A program made the translations under genes and the position numbers. The notes under the pieces were generated by a model that had not been told where the DNA came from, did no database searches, and saw only the letters and a program-made list of their open reading frames with translations. Positions 25,110 to 34,230 of a stretch of DNA of 64,000 nt are shown piece after piece; within the stretch, counting starts at the first letter, position 1; each line of letters starts with the position of its first letter. The DNA lies in NCBI GenBank assembly GCA_020073585.1, contig JAIQEV010000016.1, positions 1 to 64,000 of the forward strand, written 5' to 3'. This DNA is from Terriglobia bacterium. Its GTDB lineage: Bacteria; Acidobacteriota; Terriglobia; Acidiferrales; UBA7541.

Positions 25110-26794
25110 TCGTAGGTGACCGTCTGCAGTACCTTCTCTCCCGCTTCGCGCACCACAATTTTTTCCGTAGCCACGCCGGAAAGCGTGGAGCTCAGGCTGG
25201 CGATATTCCCGGAGAAAAACTGCGGGACGCGCTCCGTTCCCGCACCCGCGTTCTGCCGGTCAAGCAAGGACGTGAGGCGCACGAAGTTTTTCTGTTCCCG
25301 CGCGTGATTGAACCCGGCGACAAACACCGCAGGTTGGCCGCCGGCCACGCGGCTCAGATTGACCAGCAGGCCGTTCAGCAACGCGGGCTCGTCGGAGAGC
25401 AGCAGGTATTTTCCGTGCACCGCGGCGGCGAATGTCCATAGACCGTCCAGTTCCTGATAGCCGGATTTCGGCTGCCAGGCGACGCCCAGCGGACCGGCGG
25501 TCAGCCCGGGCCGCACAAAGTCCACGAGGGCGGAGTGCACCGCGGCTTCATTCCACTCCGCACTGCCTGCGAGAGCCACCGCGGAATGGATACGCACGAA
25601 GACGCCGTCCTTGTCCCGCTCCGTGGCCTGCACCTGCAGGACGGCGCGAACCGGATTTTTCGCGAGCAGCTCCTTCAGCGGAGCCGCACCATCCGCGGAA
25701 ATCGCGTGCTGCACGGGCGCCTGATCGATGCGCGTCTCCAGGTCGGAACTGCTTCCCGTTTCGCCTCCCGTGAGCTGCACCTGCGGCGCGAGCTGTTCGG
25801 CGGCCGCCGGACCGAGGTGCGGCGCAAGGAGCTTGGTCTCCAGCAGAGTGAAACTCGCCTCGGCGGAAGGCGCGGCTTTTGCCTCGTAGAGGCCGGCTTC
25901 GGCGGGAACGAGGCGCAGCAGATCGGCGACGGCGGCTGCACCGTCTCCGGCTGTAGCTTCACCTGCCGTCGCCGCTTTTTTCAGCAGGACCCGCTCCTCG
26001 CGATACTCCGTGCCGGAGCGGAAGAGATCGGACACCGCGGCGCTGTACTGCTTCATGTCCGTGATGTTCTGCTGCACCCAGTAGGAGCGGAAATAGGGGC
26101 TGGGCACGAGCTTTTCAAGATTCAGGACCATGCGCAGATCGCCCGCCGGTCCCGCAGCCGCCACTGCCTGCGTCCACCACTGCTCGCTCTCGACGGTGCG
26201 GTCCTTGCTCCCCGCGAGGAGCTGCAGGGCGCCGGCCATCAGGTCTTCGCGCGTGGCCAGCAGGAGATAGTCGCCGCTGACGGCGAAGGCTACTTCCCTC
26301 TCGGATTCGGGGTCGCGGCGCAGGTAAAAGATCACACCGCCGGCGTTGCGCGTTTCGAATGTCGCGCGCGTCTGCCACAGCGCGGATTGCATGGCGCTGG
26401 CCGAAGCCAGGCGCGTGATGTAGAGAAACTGCAGCTTGCCGATGTCGTAGAGCGCCAGCGCGCTCTGCCGCCCCGCCACTTGCGTGAGCAGGTTCATATC
26501 CGGCGGCAGGCCGGCGGCGGCGTTGAATTGATCGCTTGCGTCTTTCAAGCGGAGAAACAGCCGCGAGCGTGAATAGACCTGGTAGTTGCCGCTCTGCAAC
26601 CACTGCTGCTTCTGCGGCGAGGCATTCCAGTCCGCCAGCAGCGCGGAAAAATCCTGGGTCTGCAGATAGAGCAGCGCGCCGGAGGGACAGTAGCCGGAAA
26701 GCGCCGGCGGTTCGGGCGCCACGGCCTGATACGCCGCCCAGCCCGCGCCCAGGCAGATCGCACCCAGCAGAAGAAACACGAGTACGCGTTTCAT
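25097..26794 (-). CDS. Membrane-anchored protein of unknown function, DUF3352-like
   Basis: A 565-residue protein with an N-terminal membrane segment (about 3-25) and a long extracytoplasmic part. Repeated elements such as ALYDIGKLQFLYITRL and FAVSGDYLLLATREDLMAGALQLLAG resemble proteins annotated DUF3352, whose function is unknown. No catalytic motif is evident. It overlaps the giant TPR gene by four bases (ATGA) and the PBP gene by 13, so it is translated as part of the six-gene operon. The family call is from general resemblance only. Confidence 0.7.
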   Translation of the reverse strand: MKRVLVFLLLGAICLGAGWAAYQAVAPEPPALSGYCPSGALLYLQTQDFSALLADWNASPQKQQWLQSGNYQVYSRSRLFLRLKDASDQFNAAAGLPPDMNLLTQVAGRQSALALYDIGKLQFLYITRLASASAMQSALWQTRATFETRNAGGVIFYLRRDPESEREVAFAVSGDYLLLATREDLMAGALQLLAGSKDRTVESEQWWTQAVAAAGPAGDLRMVLNLEKLVPSPYFRSYWVQQNITDMKQYSAAVSDLFRSGTEYREERVLLKKAATAGEATAGDGAAAVADLLRLVPAEAGLYEAKAAPSAEASFTLLETKLLAPHLGPAAAEQLAPQVQLTGGETGSSSDLETRIDQAPVQHAISADGAAPLKELLAKNPVRAVLQVQATERDKDGVFVRIHSAVALAGSAEWNEAAVHSALVDFVRPGLTAGPLGVAWQPKSGYQELDGLWTFAAAVHGKYLLLSDEPALLNGLLVNLSRVAGGQPAVFVAGFNHAREQKNFVRLTSLLDRQNAGAGTERVPQFFSGNIASLSSTLSGVATEKIVVREAGEKVLQTVTYEWAR

Positions 26795-29700
26795 GGCCGC
26801 TCACCGCCTTTCGCAGAGTCCTTGGCAGGCGGCACGGCGCGCGCCACCAGACGCGGGCGAACCAGGCGATCCTGCTCGAGCTCGGGATGCAGGATCGGCT
26901 GCCGCGCCGCATTGAGTTGCTGCAGCCGCAGACTGCTCTTCACCGCCGCGATTCTCCCGACGATCTCCTTGCGGCGCGCGGCCGTTTTCTCCAGCCGGCG
27001 CGCCAGATCCAAATACGGCAGAGCTTCGTTGAGACGATCGAGCCGGGCCATGGCGTCTCCCACCAGCCATGCGAGTTGCGCCTGCTGCGCGGGCGGGAGC
27101 TTGCTCGCGGAGTAGTCCAGCGCCGGAGATCCTTCCTGCGCGCTCTCGGCTTCGTCGGAGCTCAGGATCTCTTCTTCCACGCGATTCACCCGGGCCGCGG
27201 TGGTACGCAGAAAGCGCTGGCGCAAGAGGGGCTCGAGCGCCGCGAGGGCATATTCATCCGCGTGCAGACTCACCGCGGCCTCGAACAACGGAATGCGCGC
27301 ATCGTCGCGGAGCGGAGTGTCCGCGAGCGCGTTCGCGAGGAGCTGGCGCTTCATGCGCGCATCGCCGGCGTTCTGCGCGGCGCGCAGGCGCGCCTCGTAG
27401 AAGAACGGCTGGTCTGCCGCCGCGCTGGAAATCCCGTGCGCATTGCCGGCCAGAAGTTTCAGCTCGCCGCTTCCGAATTCCGCCTGCGGGCGCGCGCTGG
27501 CCAGAGCCGCCGCGGCTTCGACCCGCAGGGCGTACGAAACATCGGCGCTGGAGGCAATCTTCACGAGCGTGTCCTGCGCGGCGCCGGTGTCCTGTCCGGC
27601 GGCGATGCGGGCTTTCGCCAGGCGGAGGCGGAAGGAAGCCTCCCAGGGCGTGGCTTTGACCAGCTGTGCGAGGAACTCCACGGCCTCCGCGGAATGGCCC
27701 GTTTTTTCCAGCAGCGCCGCGGCCGGATCCAGATTCTCGAACGGGGCTCCGACGACGACCACCAGGCGGCGCAGCAACTCCAGCGCGCCGGGCGTGTCGC
27801 CGGCGGCAATGCGAATTTCTGCCAGGCCCAGGAAGTTAGCGGCGGCCAGTTTGTGCTCGTCGATTTCGCGCGCGAAGACATACTCGAGCACTTTGCGCGC
27901 GGCTTGCTTGTCGCCCGCGGCGAAGAGCTGCTGCGCCGCAGACCGCAGGATCTCCGAAGCCGGCGCACTCTGCGGATCGGCGCGGTAGCCGGCGATCCTG
28001 GCATCCAGCGTGTTGAGCTGCGCGGCTACCTGCAGGTCCAGGGGAACCAGCGCGGCGGCCTCCGCCGTGCGCGTCTCCGGCGGCAGAGAAGCGATCAGCT
28101 CGGCCACTTCGGAGAACTGTTTCGTCCGCAGCAGATGGCTGGCCCAGCGCACTTGCCACGAACGCAGCTCCTGCAGGGCGTACTCCTTCTCGTAACCCTC
28201 GGTCTTGGCAATCCGATTCTGCTTGGCTTCCAGAATGCGTTGGTAGAGCGGCGTGCGCTGTTCCAGGGGAATCCACGGCGTTTCCACCACGTCCGCCAGA
28301 ATGATGGTGGGATCCTGGGCCACGGAAACCAGATCGAGCAGCCATGCGGTCGCCGCCGCCGGATCACCGGCGGCCGTATACGCGGCGCGCAGCACCGCGT
28401 TGGAGCGGTAGTTGCCGTTGCGGCGCAGATAAGCGCGCAGCAGCGCATCCACATCGGGCTTCCGCTCGGCGAACAGATGCCGCGTGCGCAGGTGCTCGCA
28501 GGCGCGCGCGAAGTCCGTCCAGAAGCTTTCCGGCACGCGCGCGGTATTCACCTGCTGCAACAGCGCTGCAAAGACCAGCTTCCACTCCGCGAGCGCTTCC
28601 GCGCGCTGGCCCTGCGCAAAGTAGGCGATGGCCAGCCGGTCATGCACGTCGGCGCGTCCCGGCGCTAGTTCTAGCGTGTGATTGTAATCGGCGATGGCGG
28701 CGCGTGTGTCACCGCTGTCCGCGTAGTAATCGGCCAGCTCCAGGTAGCCGGAGGCGGATGCCGGACTTTGCTCCAGGACGGCGGGGAGAAACGCTTCCGA
28801 ATTTCCCTGCCGGGTGGCGCCAAGATATTCGCCGTAGCGTGAGCCGTAGTAAAACCAGATGCCGCCCGCCAGCCGGTCGTTGCGATTCACCGGCTTGCCC
28901 AGACGCTCGCCGATGGTGCCGTTCCCGAGCGCGCCCAGGAAGGCATTGTTCACTTCCGGCGTCGGCTCGGCAAAATACAATCCCACCAGCGCGCCGTACG
29001 CCTTGTTCCACACGGCGGCGCGGGACCGGCCGCGCGCGGCCACAACCGCGTGCGCCAGTGCCGCGTCGCCATTGGCAACGGCGAAATCGGCAGCTTGCTG
29101 GCCCCAAGGGGACCAAGCCGATGCGAGTTGCACCAGCTCTTGCGGCCGGCGCTGCAAGAGCAGCTCCAGAAAGCGTTTCTGCCCGTCGCGGCCCAGGTAT
29201 GTATAGAAAACCATCGAAAGGACGCGCAGCTCGTTCTCCGCATCCCCCGCGGAACGATAGGCCCTCGCTGCGGCGAGCAGCGTGGAAGCCTGCTGGTACT
29301 GTTGCAGCCGGGGCGCAAGCCGCTCCAACTGCGGGCCCAGCTCGGCGAATTTCAGCCGCCGCCGCTGCAGTTCCGCAAATTCATTCATCTGCCCGAAAAG
29401 GACTCCCGGCTGCGTCGCGGGATCCAGCAGCAGCTCGTACCGCCAGCGCGCTTCCAGATCCGCGAGGCCGGCGCTTTTCACCAGCGGCACCGCGAACTCT
29501 TGTGCATCCGCCGGGCGCATCGCGGCGCGCTGCGCCTGCGCGAATTGCGCGAACGCCGCCTTTTCCTCGGGAGTGAACTGGCGCGCCACCGCGCCGCCCA
29601 TTTCGACAAGCGCGGCGCGCAGTCCTTCCCGGGCATTCTGGACGCGCGTTTCCTGCGTGCGCTTGCGCCACTCGCTGTCGGTCACGGCAGCAATGCCTTC

Positions 29701-32700
29701 CCGGGCCACCTGCTCCTTGAGCACCGGCAACAGTGAAGACGCGGATGCCGCCGCGCTCTGCAGCGTGGTCCAGGCCTTCTCCTGCTGGCGCAGGCGGGTC
29801 ATGATGCGCGCGTAGAGCTTTGCTCCGGCGTGGTGCTCCGTAGCCACCAGCAGATCGCCGCCGGCTACGCTGATTCCCTGCTCCGCAAAGCCGCGCGCCG
29901 GCACCAGCATGCCCCACGCTTCCAGGTGCCCGGCCACTTCGAAGTAGTTCTCCGCCTTTTCCGGGCGCACATCGATCAGCGCCATTTTCAGGGCCACCAC
30001 CACATCCTCGGTCCGGCCCTGGCGCGCGCGCACCTCGGCGATCTTCTCCATCCACTTCGGATCTTTGTACGCCAACTGATAAACGCGCTCGTAATCGGCG
30101 ACCGCATCATCGAAACGCATCAGCCGCTCGTCGAGCGCTGCGCGCGCCACGCGCAGGTCCACGCGGTCCGGCCGGATGGTGATGGACTTGCCGTAGGCGT
30201 CGATGGCCGCGGGGAAATTCTCGAGGCTGGCGTAAATGCGCGCCAGCACCATGGACCAGCGATAGTCCCGCGGTGACTGCAGTACCGTCTTGGCGTAAAA
30301 ATCGATGAGCTGCTGCTGGCGCTTGTAGCGCAGCGTGTAGAGCGCGGCCTCGGTCGCCAGCCCCTCGTCTTCCGGGAAGCCGTTGAGTAACTCGATGTAC
30401 TGGTCCACCGCGCCGGCAAAGTCCTCCAGGTGGGTGAGCGCGGGGATCAGGCCGCGGCGCAGCGCCGCGGTGCGCGCCTTGCGCTCGTCCGCCGGGAACG
30501 GGGCGGTGCGAAACAGCGTGATCTTCTCCAGATAGAACTGCTTCAGGCCCTGCTGATCGCCGGCTTGCGCATAGGTGTCCGCCATGGCTGCCAGGTACTG
30601 CCCGTCATACGGAGCGTCCTTCAGAAGCTGCGCCAGCAGCGCGCGCGCCTGCTCGAACTCCCGCGCCTCCGTGGATTTGCGCGCGGCTTCGAACGTGAAT
30701 TGCGCGCTCAGCGCGGGATAGGCGTCCTTGGCGGCGCGCTGGAGCACCGCGAGGCCCTGCGGATAGAGCTTCCGCCGCCAGTAGAAGTCCACCGTCGAGC
30801 GCACCACGCCGAGAATCGCGGGATTCTCCCGGTAGAGGACCTCAACGTTGCGCTGCGCGGAGGCGAAGTCCTTCCGGCTCTCGTACAGGCGCACCAGCGC
30901 ATAGCGCAGCTGAAGGCGCGCCACGGGATCGCTCGTGAGCGAGGCCTGCCTTTCCAGGGCGTGCTGCCGCACAGCTTCCAGCGATTTCTGCTGCGCCAGC
31001 GTTTCGATCTCCGCGGCCTGTTCGATCGCAGTCGTGCCGTTGAGCACCCCGTCGAGGAAGCTGACCAGCTCCGGCTTACGGTCCTGCGCTTCCAGCACGC
31101 GCACGCGCAAATGCACCGTCGGCGCCGGCGGATTGGACGCCGCCGTAAGTTTCTGCGTCTCGCGGTCCACCAGCTCGCGGAATTTCGGCCGCCGGGCCAG
31201 TTCGAGTAAGCGGTTTTGCGCCGGCGATTCCCCGCCCGCAGCCAGCGCACCGCGCACGTATTCCTGAACAGCGCGCGCATAGTCGTGCTTGTTTTCGCAG
31301 ATGGCGCCGGCTTCGTAGCCATAGAGCTCTTCGTTGCCCAGCTTCTTGCGGCCTTCGTCCAGCAGGCGCAACGCATTGTCGAAGTCGTAGTAATCCCAGT
31401 AGATCGTCGCGGCTTCCAGATAGCCGCCGGCTTCTCCCGGCGCGGTCCGCGGAATGCGCTCCCAGTAGGGCGCGGCGCGGGCGAAGAGTTCGCGGTCGGC
31501 GTAGATGTCGCCGATGCGCGCCAGAATCTCCGTGCTGCCGGGATTGGCCGCGAGCAGGTTGTCTTCGATCTTCACGGCCACGCCGGTTTTCGCGGGATCA
31601 AAACCCGCCAGCGAACGGAACACCGAAGAGGCCGTGCGCCCGAGTTCCGCCTCCGCGGGATATTCCCCCGCCAGAGCCTGCAGCACCGGCGCGCTCTCTT
31701 CGAAGTGCGCGCGCCACAATTGCGCCTGGGCCAGAAATTGCCCCGCGGCGGGATTGCCGCGCACAAACTCGTCCCACGAACCCTTCCCCGCCGCGGGAGC
31801 GTTCTGCTGCACGGCGCGTAGCTCCGCTTCCAGCTTTCCGCTGCTCGTCAGGTACTCGAAAAACTGATCGCGCAGATCCGGCTCCTCGAACCAGTGCTGG
31901 CGCAATAGCGCCTCCCACGCGGCCGGGTCCCAGGTTTCCTTGCGTCTATAGGCGCCCAGCAGATTGCGCACAAAGGCTGGATTGTGCGGAAAGCGCGCGT
32001 GGGCGTACTGGTTCAGGCGCACGTACATCGCCGGCGTGCCCTCGCCGGCGGACTGAAAATATCCTTCCAGGTCGCTGCCGATGAAGCTCTTGACCGCCTC
32101 CTGGGTCAGCCGCTCGAATTCCGCGTTCTTCCGCTGCCGCAGGTAAAACCGCGCGAGCTTGTGATACCAGGAACGGTCCGGGAAGCGCGCCATCGCCCGC
32201 CGGTACACCTCTTCCTGCTCTGCGCCCAGCCGATTCTGTTCCAGAAATACCGCGAGCCGCTCGTACAGCCCGGGATCGTCGTGGTTGTGATCGATCTCGC
32301 GGCGCAGCACGCCCAGCGCCTGCGGGATCTCTTTGCGCTCCACCAGCCGCGCCAGATAGCGCTCCAGCACGCGCGCGTATTCCGGGGAGCGCGCGCCGAC
32401 CTGCGTGGGCGTGGCAGCCGCATTCACTTCAAACGCCGCGTTACGGGCTCGATGCGGCACGCGCTGCAGGGCATCCCCCTCGGTGTCCGCGCTCTCCGGC
32501 TCTTCTTCTGAAGGCTCCGTTTCCGCTTGTGCTTCGGAGGTGTACGCACCGGCAGCGGATCCACCGGGGCCCGCGGCGTCCGGCCCCAGCGGCACCTGCT
32601 CGGCCTTCGCCGCCAGTTCCTGCAGGACGGAATCGTAGATCGCGAACTCTTCCTGGGTCTTCCCGGTGCGCGCGTAGGCATCGGCCATGAGCAGCGCAAC

Positions 32701-34230
32701 CTGCGTGCGCTGGCCCGCGCCGGTGAACTCCGCAAGGAATTTGCTCCCGCCCTTGAGCACCGCCTCGCTCTCGCCGGATGCGGCGTAGAACTCCAGCAGC
32801 CTGGCGTGCAGCGCCGGGCGTTCGGAGTAGTCCGGATATTTCGTGTCCAGCAGCGTCAAAAGCTCGGTGGCGCGCGAACGATGGAAATAAGGCACCGCGC
32901 GCTGCTCTTCCTGAAAGTATTCGCCGCCCGGCCCGGTCGTATTCAGAAGCAGCGAGAGGATGCCGTTAAGGTAGCCCGGCCCCTGATCCATCGTGGCGAT
33001 GTCGCGGTACATGGAAAGCTCGCCGGCGCCCAGGCGAATGGGAGTTTCCGGAGCGGTGAGCAGCAGATTGGCGAGCCCGCCGAGAGCGCGCGCCTGGGCA
33101 TCGGCCATGCCCGAGCTGTTGTAGAGCGCGAAATAGTAGCGCGCCGCTTCCGAATAGGCATGAATGCCGTCGAGCAGGCGCGCGCAAACGTACAATTCCT
33201 GCGCGCTCCAGGCGGATTTGGCCGCCTCTTTGCGCAGCCGGAAGTGCGTGATCGCCTGCAGCGCGGCGTCGCGCTGGCCCTGCTGCTGGTAGTAGTAGAA
33301 CAGGCGCGCCGTGGCGTTCAGATCCTCGGGATTGGCATTCAGCGCGGCGCGCGCTTCGTCCTGAAACCTGCGCAGGCTGTGCGTCTCGCTCAACAGATCG
33401 AAATAGCTCTTGATCAGCTCGGGAGCCCACAGCGGCTGAAAGCTTTTTTCGTATACCGCCAGACCCTGCTGCAGCGAACCCTGCCGGTACTCCACCAGCG
33501 CCTTCGCTTTCACCGGAAAGATCTCCTCGCCGGGAAACTGCTTGCGGTAGCCGGCGATGAGCGCTCCCGCGCTCTCGTACTCCTTCTGCGCGATCAGAAA
33601 CTCCAGAAACCGCGCATACAACGCCTGCTCGCCGGGATAGCGGGTAAGCCACGCGCGGTACTGCGCCTCCGATACTTCCTTCGGCAGGCCCTGCGCGCGG
33701 ATGATGCCGAAGATGCGTTCGAACGCCCGCCAGGAGTGCTGCCCCGCGGGAGGCGTGAATTTCTCTGCGGCATTGGCCGGTGCGCTGCCGACCGCAGCCA
33801 GCGCCTTGATCTCCTCGAGCGGACGCACGCGGCGGTGATAGAAATCCGCCAGGGCCAGCTGCGCGGTTCCCTTGTCCGCGGCATTCTCTGCGGAAAGCTT
33901 CCAGTCCGCTTCGGCAGCCGCAAAATCGAGCTGCTGCTCGTCCTCCCGCGCGCGCAACGCGTAGAGTTCTGCGTCTTTCGGCTGCTTCTTCAGCAATTCG
34001 CTCAGCGCGGCGCGCGTCTCGCGCGGCGGCCGGCGAAAGAGCACTTCGCCACCAGGTAACGCCATCAACCGGAAAAACGCCGCTTCAATTTCCGTACCCA
34101 TTTCGATGTTGCGCATCCAGGAAGGCAGCGCCCCGCTGGCCGTGGCCATCCACCCGGCCGCCACGATCGCCAGCGCCGCCGCGCCGAAGCCCAGCAGAAG
34201 TTTCCGCGAGGTGTTATGGAAGGATCTCAA
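26791..34230 (-). CDS. Giant membrane-anchored TPR protein (2479 residues)
   Basis: One uninterrupted frame encodes 2479 residues. An N-terminal membrane segment (about 10-31, LLLGFGAAALAIVAAGWMAT) is followed by an almost continuous array of helical TPR-like repeats. Clear examples are AALNANPEDLNATARLFYYYQQQGQRDAALQA, AIADYNHTLELAPGRADVHDRLAIAYFAQGQRAEALAEW split across turns. A low-complexity acidic segment (ETEPSEEEPESADTEGD) sits near residue 570. No enzymatic domain is evident. It probably acts as an envelope scaffold. It overlaps the VIT/VWA gene by 17 bp and the next gene by 4 bp. Length is extreme for a bacterial TPR protein, and coding quality looks uniform throughout. Confidence 0.85.
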   Translation of the reverse strand: MRSFHNTSRKLLLGFGAAALAIVAAGWMATASGALPSWMRNIEMGTEIEAAFFRLMALPGGEVLFRRPPRETRAALSELLKKQPKDAELYALRAREDEQQLDFAAAEADWKLSAENAADKGTAQLALADFYHRRVRPLEEIKALAAVGSAPANAAEKFTPPAGQHSWRAFERIFGIIRAQGLPKEVSEAQYRAWLTRYPGEQALYARFLEFLIAQKEYESAGALIAGYRKQFPGEEIFPVKAKALVEYRQGSLQQGLAVYEKSFQPLWAPELIKSYFDLLSETHSLRRFQDEARAALNANPEDLNATARLFYYYQQQGQRDAALQAITHFRLRKEAAKSAWSAQELYVCARLLDGIHAYSEAARYYFALYNSSGMADAQARALGGLANLLLTAPETPIRLGAGELSMYRDIATMDQGPGYLNGILSLLLNTTGPGGEYFQEEQRAVPYFHRSRATELLTLLDTKYPDYSERPALHARLLEFYAASGESEAVLKGGSKFLAEFTGAGQRTQVALLMADAYARTGKTQEEFAIYDSVLQELAAKAEQVPLGPDAAGPGGSAAGAYTSEAQAETEPSEEEPESADTEGDALQRVPHRARNAAFEVNAAATPTQVGARSPEYARVLERYLARLVERKEIPQALGVLRREIDHNHDDPGLYERLAVFLEQNRLGAEQEEVYRRAMARFPDRSWYHKLARFYLRQRKNAEFERLTQEAVKSFIGSDLEGYFQSAGEGTPAMYVRLNQYAHARFPHNPAFVRNLLGAYRRKETWDPAAWEALLRQHWFEEPDLRDQFFEYLTSSGKLEAELRAVQQNAPAAGKGSWDEFVRGNPAAGQFLAQAQLWRAHFEESAPVLQALAGEYPAEAELGRTASSVFRSLAGFDPAKTGVAVKIEDNLLAANPGSTEILARIGDIYADRELFARAAPYWERIPRTAPGEAGGYLEAATIYWDYYDFDNALRLLDEGRKKLGNEELYGYEAGAICENKHDYARAVQEYVRGALAAGGESPAQNRLLELARRPKFRELVDRETQKLTAASNPPAPTVHLRVRVLEAQDRKPELVSFLDGVLNGTTAIEQAAEIETLAQQKSLEAVRQHALERQASLTSDPVARLQLRYALVRLYESRKDFASAQRNVEVLYRENPAILGVVRSTVDFYWRRKLYPQGLAVLQRAAKDAYPALSAQFTFEAARKSTEAREFEQARALLAQLLKDAPYDGQYLAAMADTYAQAGDQQGLKQFYLEKITLFRTAPFPADERKARTAALRRGLIPALTHLEDFAGAVDQYIELLNGFPEDEGLATEAALYTLRYKRQQQLIDFYAKTVLQSPRDYRWSMVLARIYASLENFPAAIDAYGKSITIRPDRVDLRVARAALDERLMRFDDAVADYERVYQLAYKDPKWMEKIAEVRARQGRTEDVVVALKMALIDVRPEKAENYFEVAGHLEAWGMLVPARGFAEQGISVAGGDLLVATEHHAGAKLYARIMTRLRQQEKAWTTLQSAAASASSLLPVLKEQVAREGIAAVTDSEWRKRTQETRVQNAREGLRAALVEMGGAVARQFTPEEKAAFAQFAQAQRAAMRPADAQEFAVPLVKSAGLADLEARWRYELLLDPATQPGVLFGQMNEFAELQRRRLKFAELGPQLERLAPRLQQYQQASTLLAAARAYRSAGDAENELRVLSMVFYTYLGRDGQKRFLELLLQRRPQELVQLASAWSPWGQQAADFAVANGDAALAHAVVAARGRSRAAVWNKAYGALVGLYFAEPTPEVNNAFLGALGNGTIGERLGKPVNRNDRLAGGIWFYYGSRYGEYLGATRQGNSEAFLPAVLEQSPASASGYLELADYYADSGDTRAAIADYNHTLELAPGRADVHDRLAIAYFAQGQRAEALAEWKLVFAALLQQVNTARVPESFWTDFARACEHLRTRHLFAERKPDVDALLRAYLRRNGNYRSNAVLRAAYTAAGDPAAATAWLLDLVSVAQDPTIILADVVETPWIPLEQRTPLYQRILEAKQNRIAKTEGYEKEYALQELRSWQVRWASHLLRTKQFSEVAELIASLPPETRTAEAAALVPLDLQVAAQLNTLDARIAGYRADPQSAPASEILRSAAQQLFAAGDKQAARKVLEYVFAREIDEHKLAAANFLGLAEIRIAAGDTPGALELLRRLVVVVGAPFENLDPAAALLEKTGHSAEAVEFLAQLVKATPWEASFRLRLAKARIAAGQDTGAAQDTLVKIASSADVSYALRVEAAAALASARPQAEFGSGELKLLAGNAHGISSAAADQPFFYEARLRAAQNAGDARMKRQLLANALADTPLRDDARIPLFEAAVSLHADEYALAALEPLLRQRFLRTTAARVNRVEEEILSSDEAESAQEGSPALDYSASKLPPAQQAQLAWLVGDAMARLDRLNEALPYLDLARRLEKTAARRKEIVGRIAAVKSSLRLQQLNAARQPILHPELEQDRLVRPRLVARAVPPAKDSAKGGERP

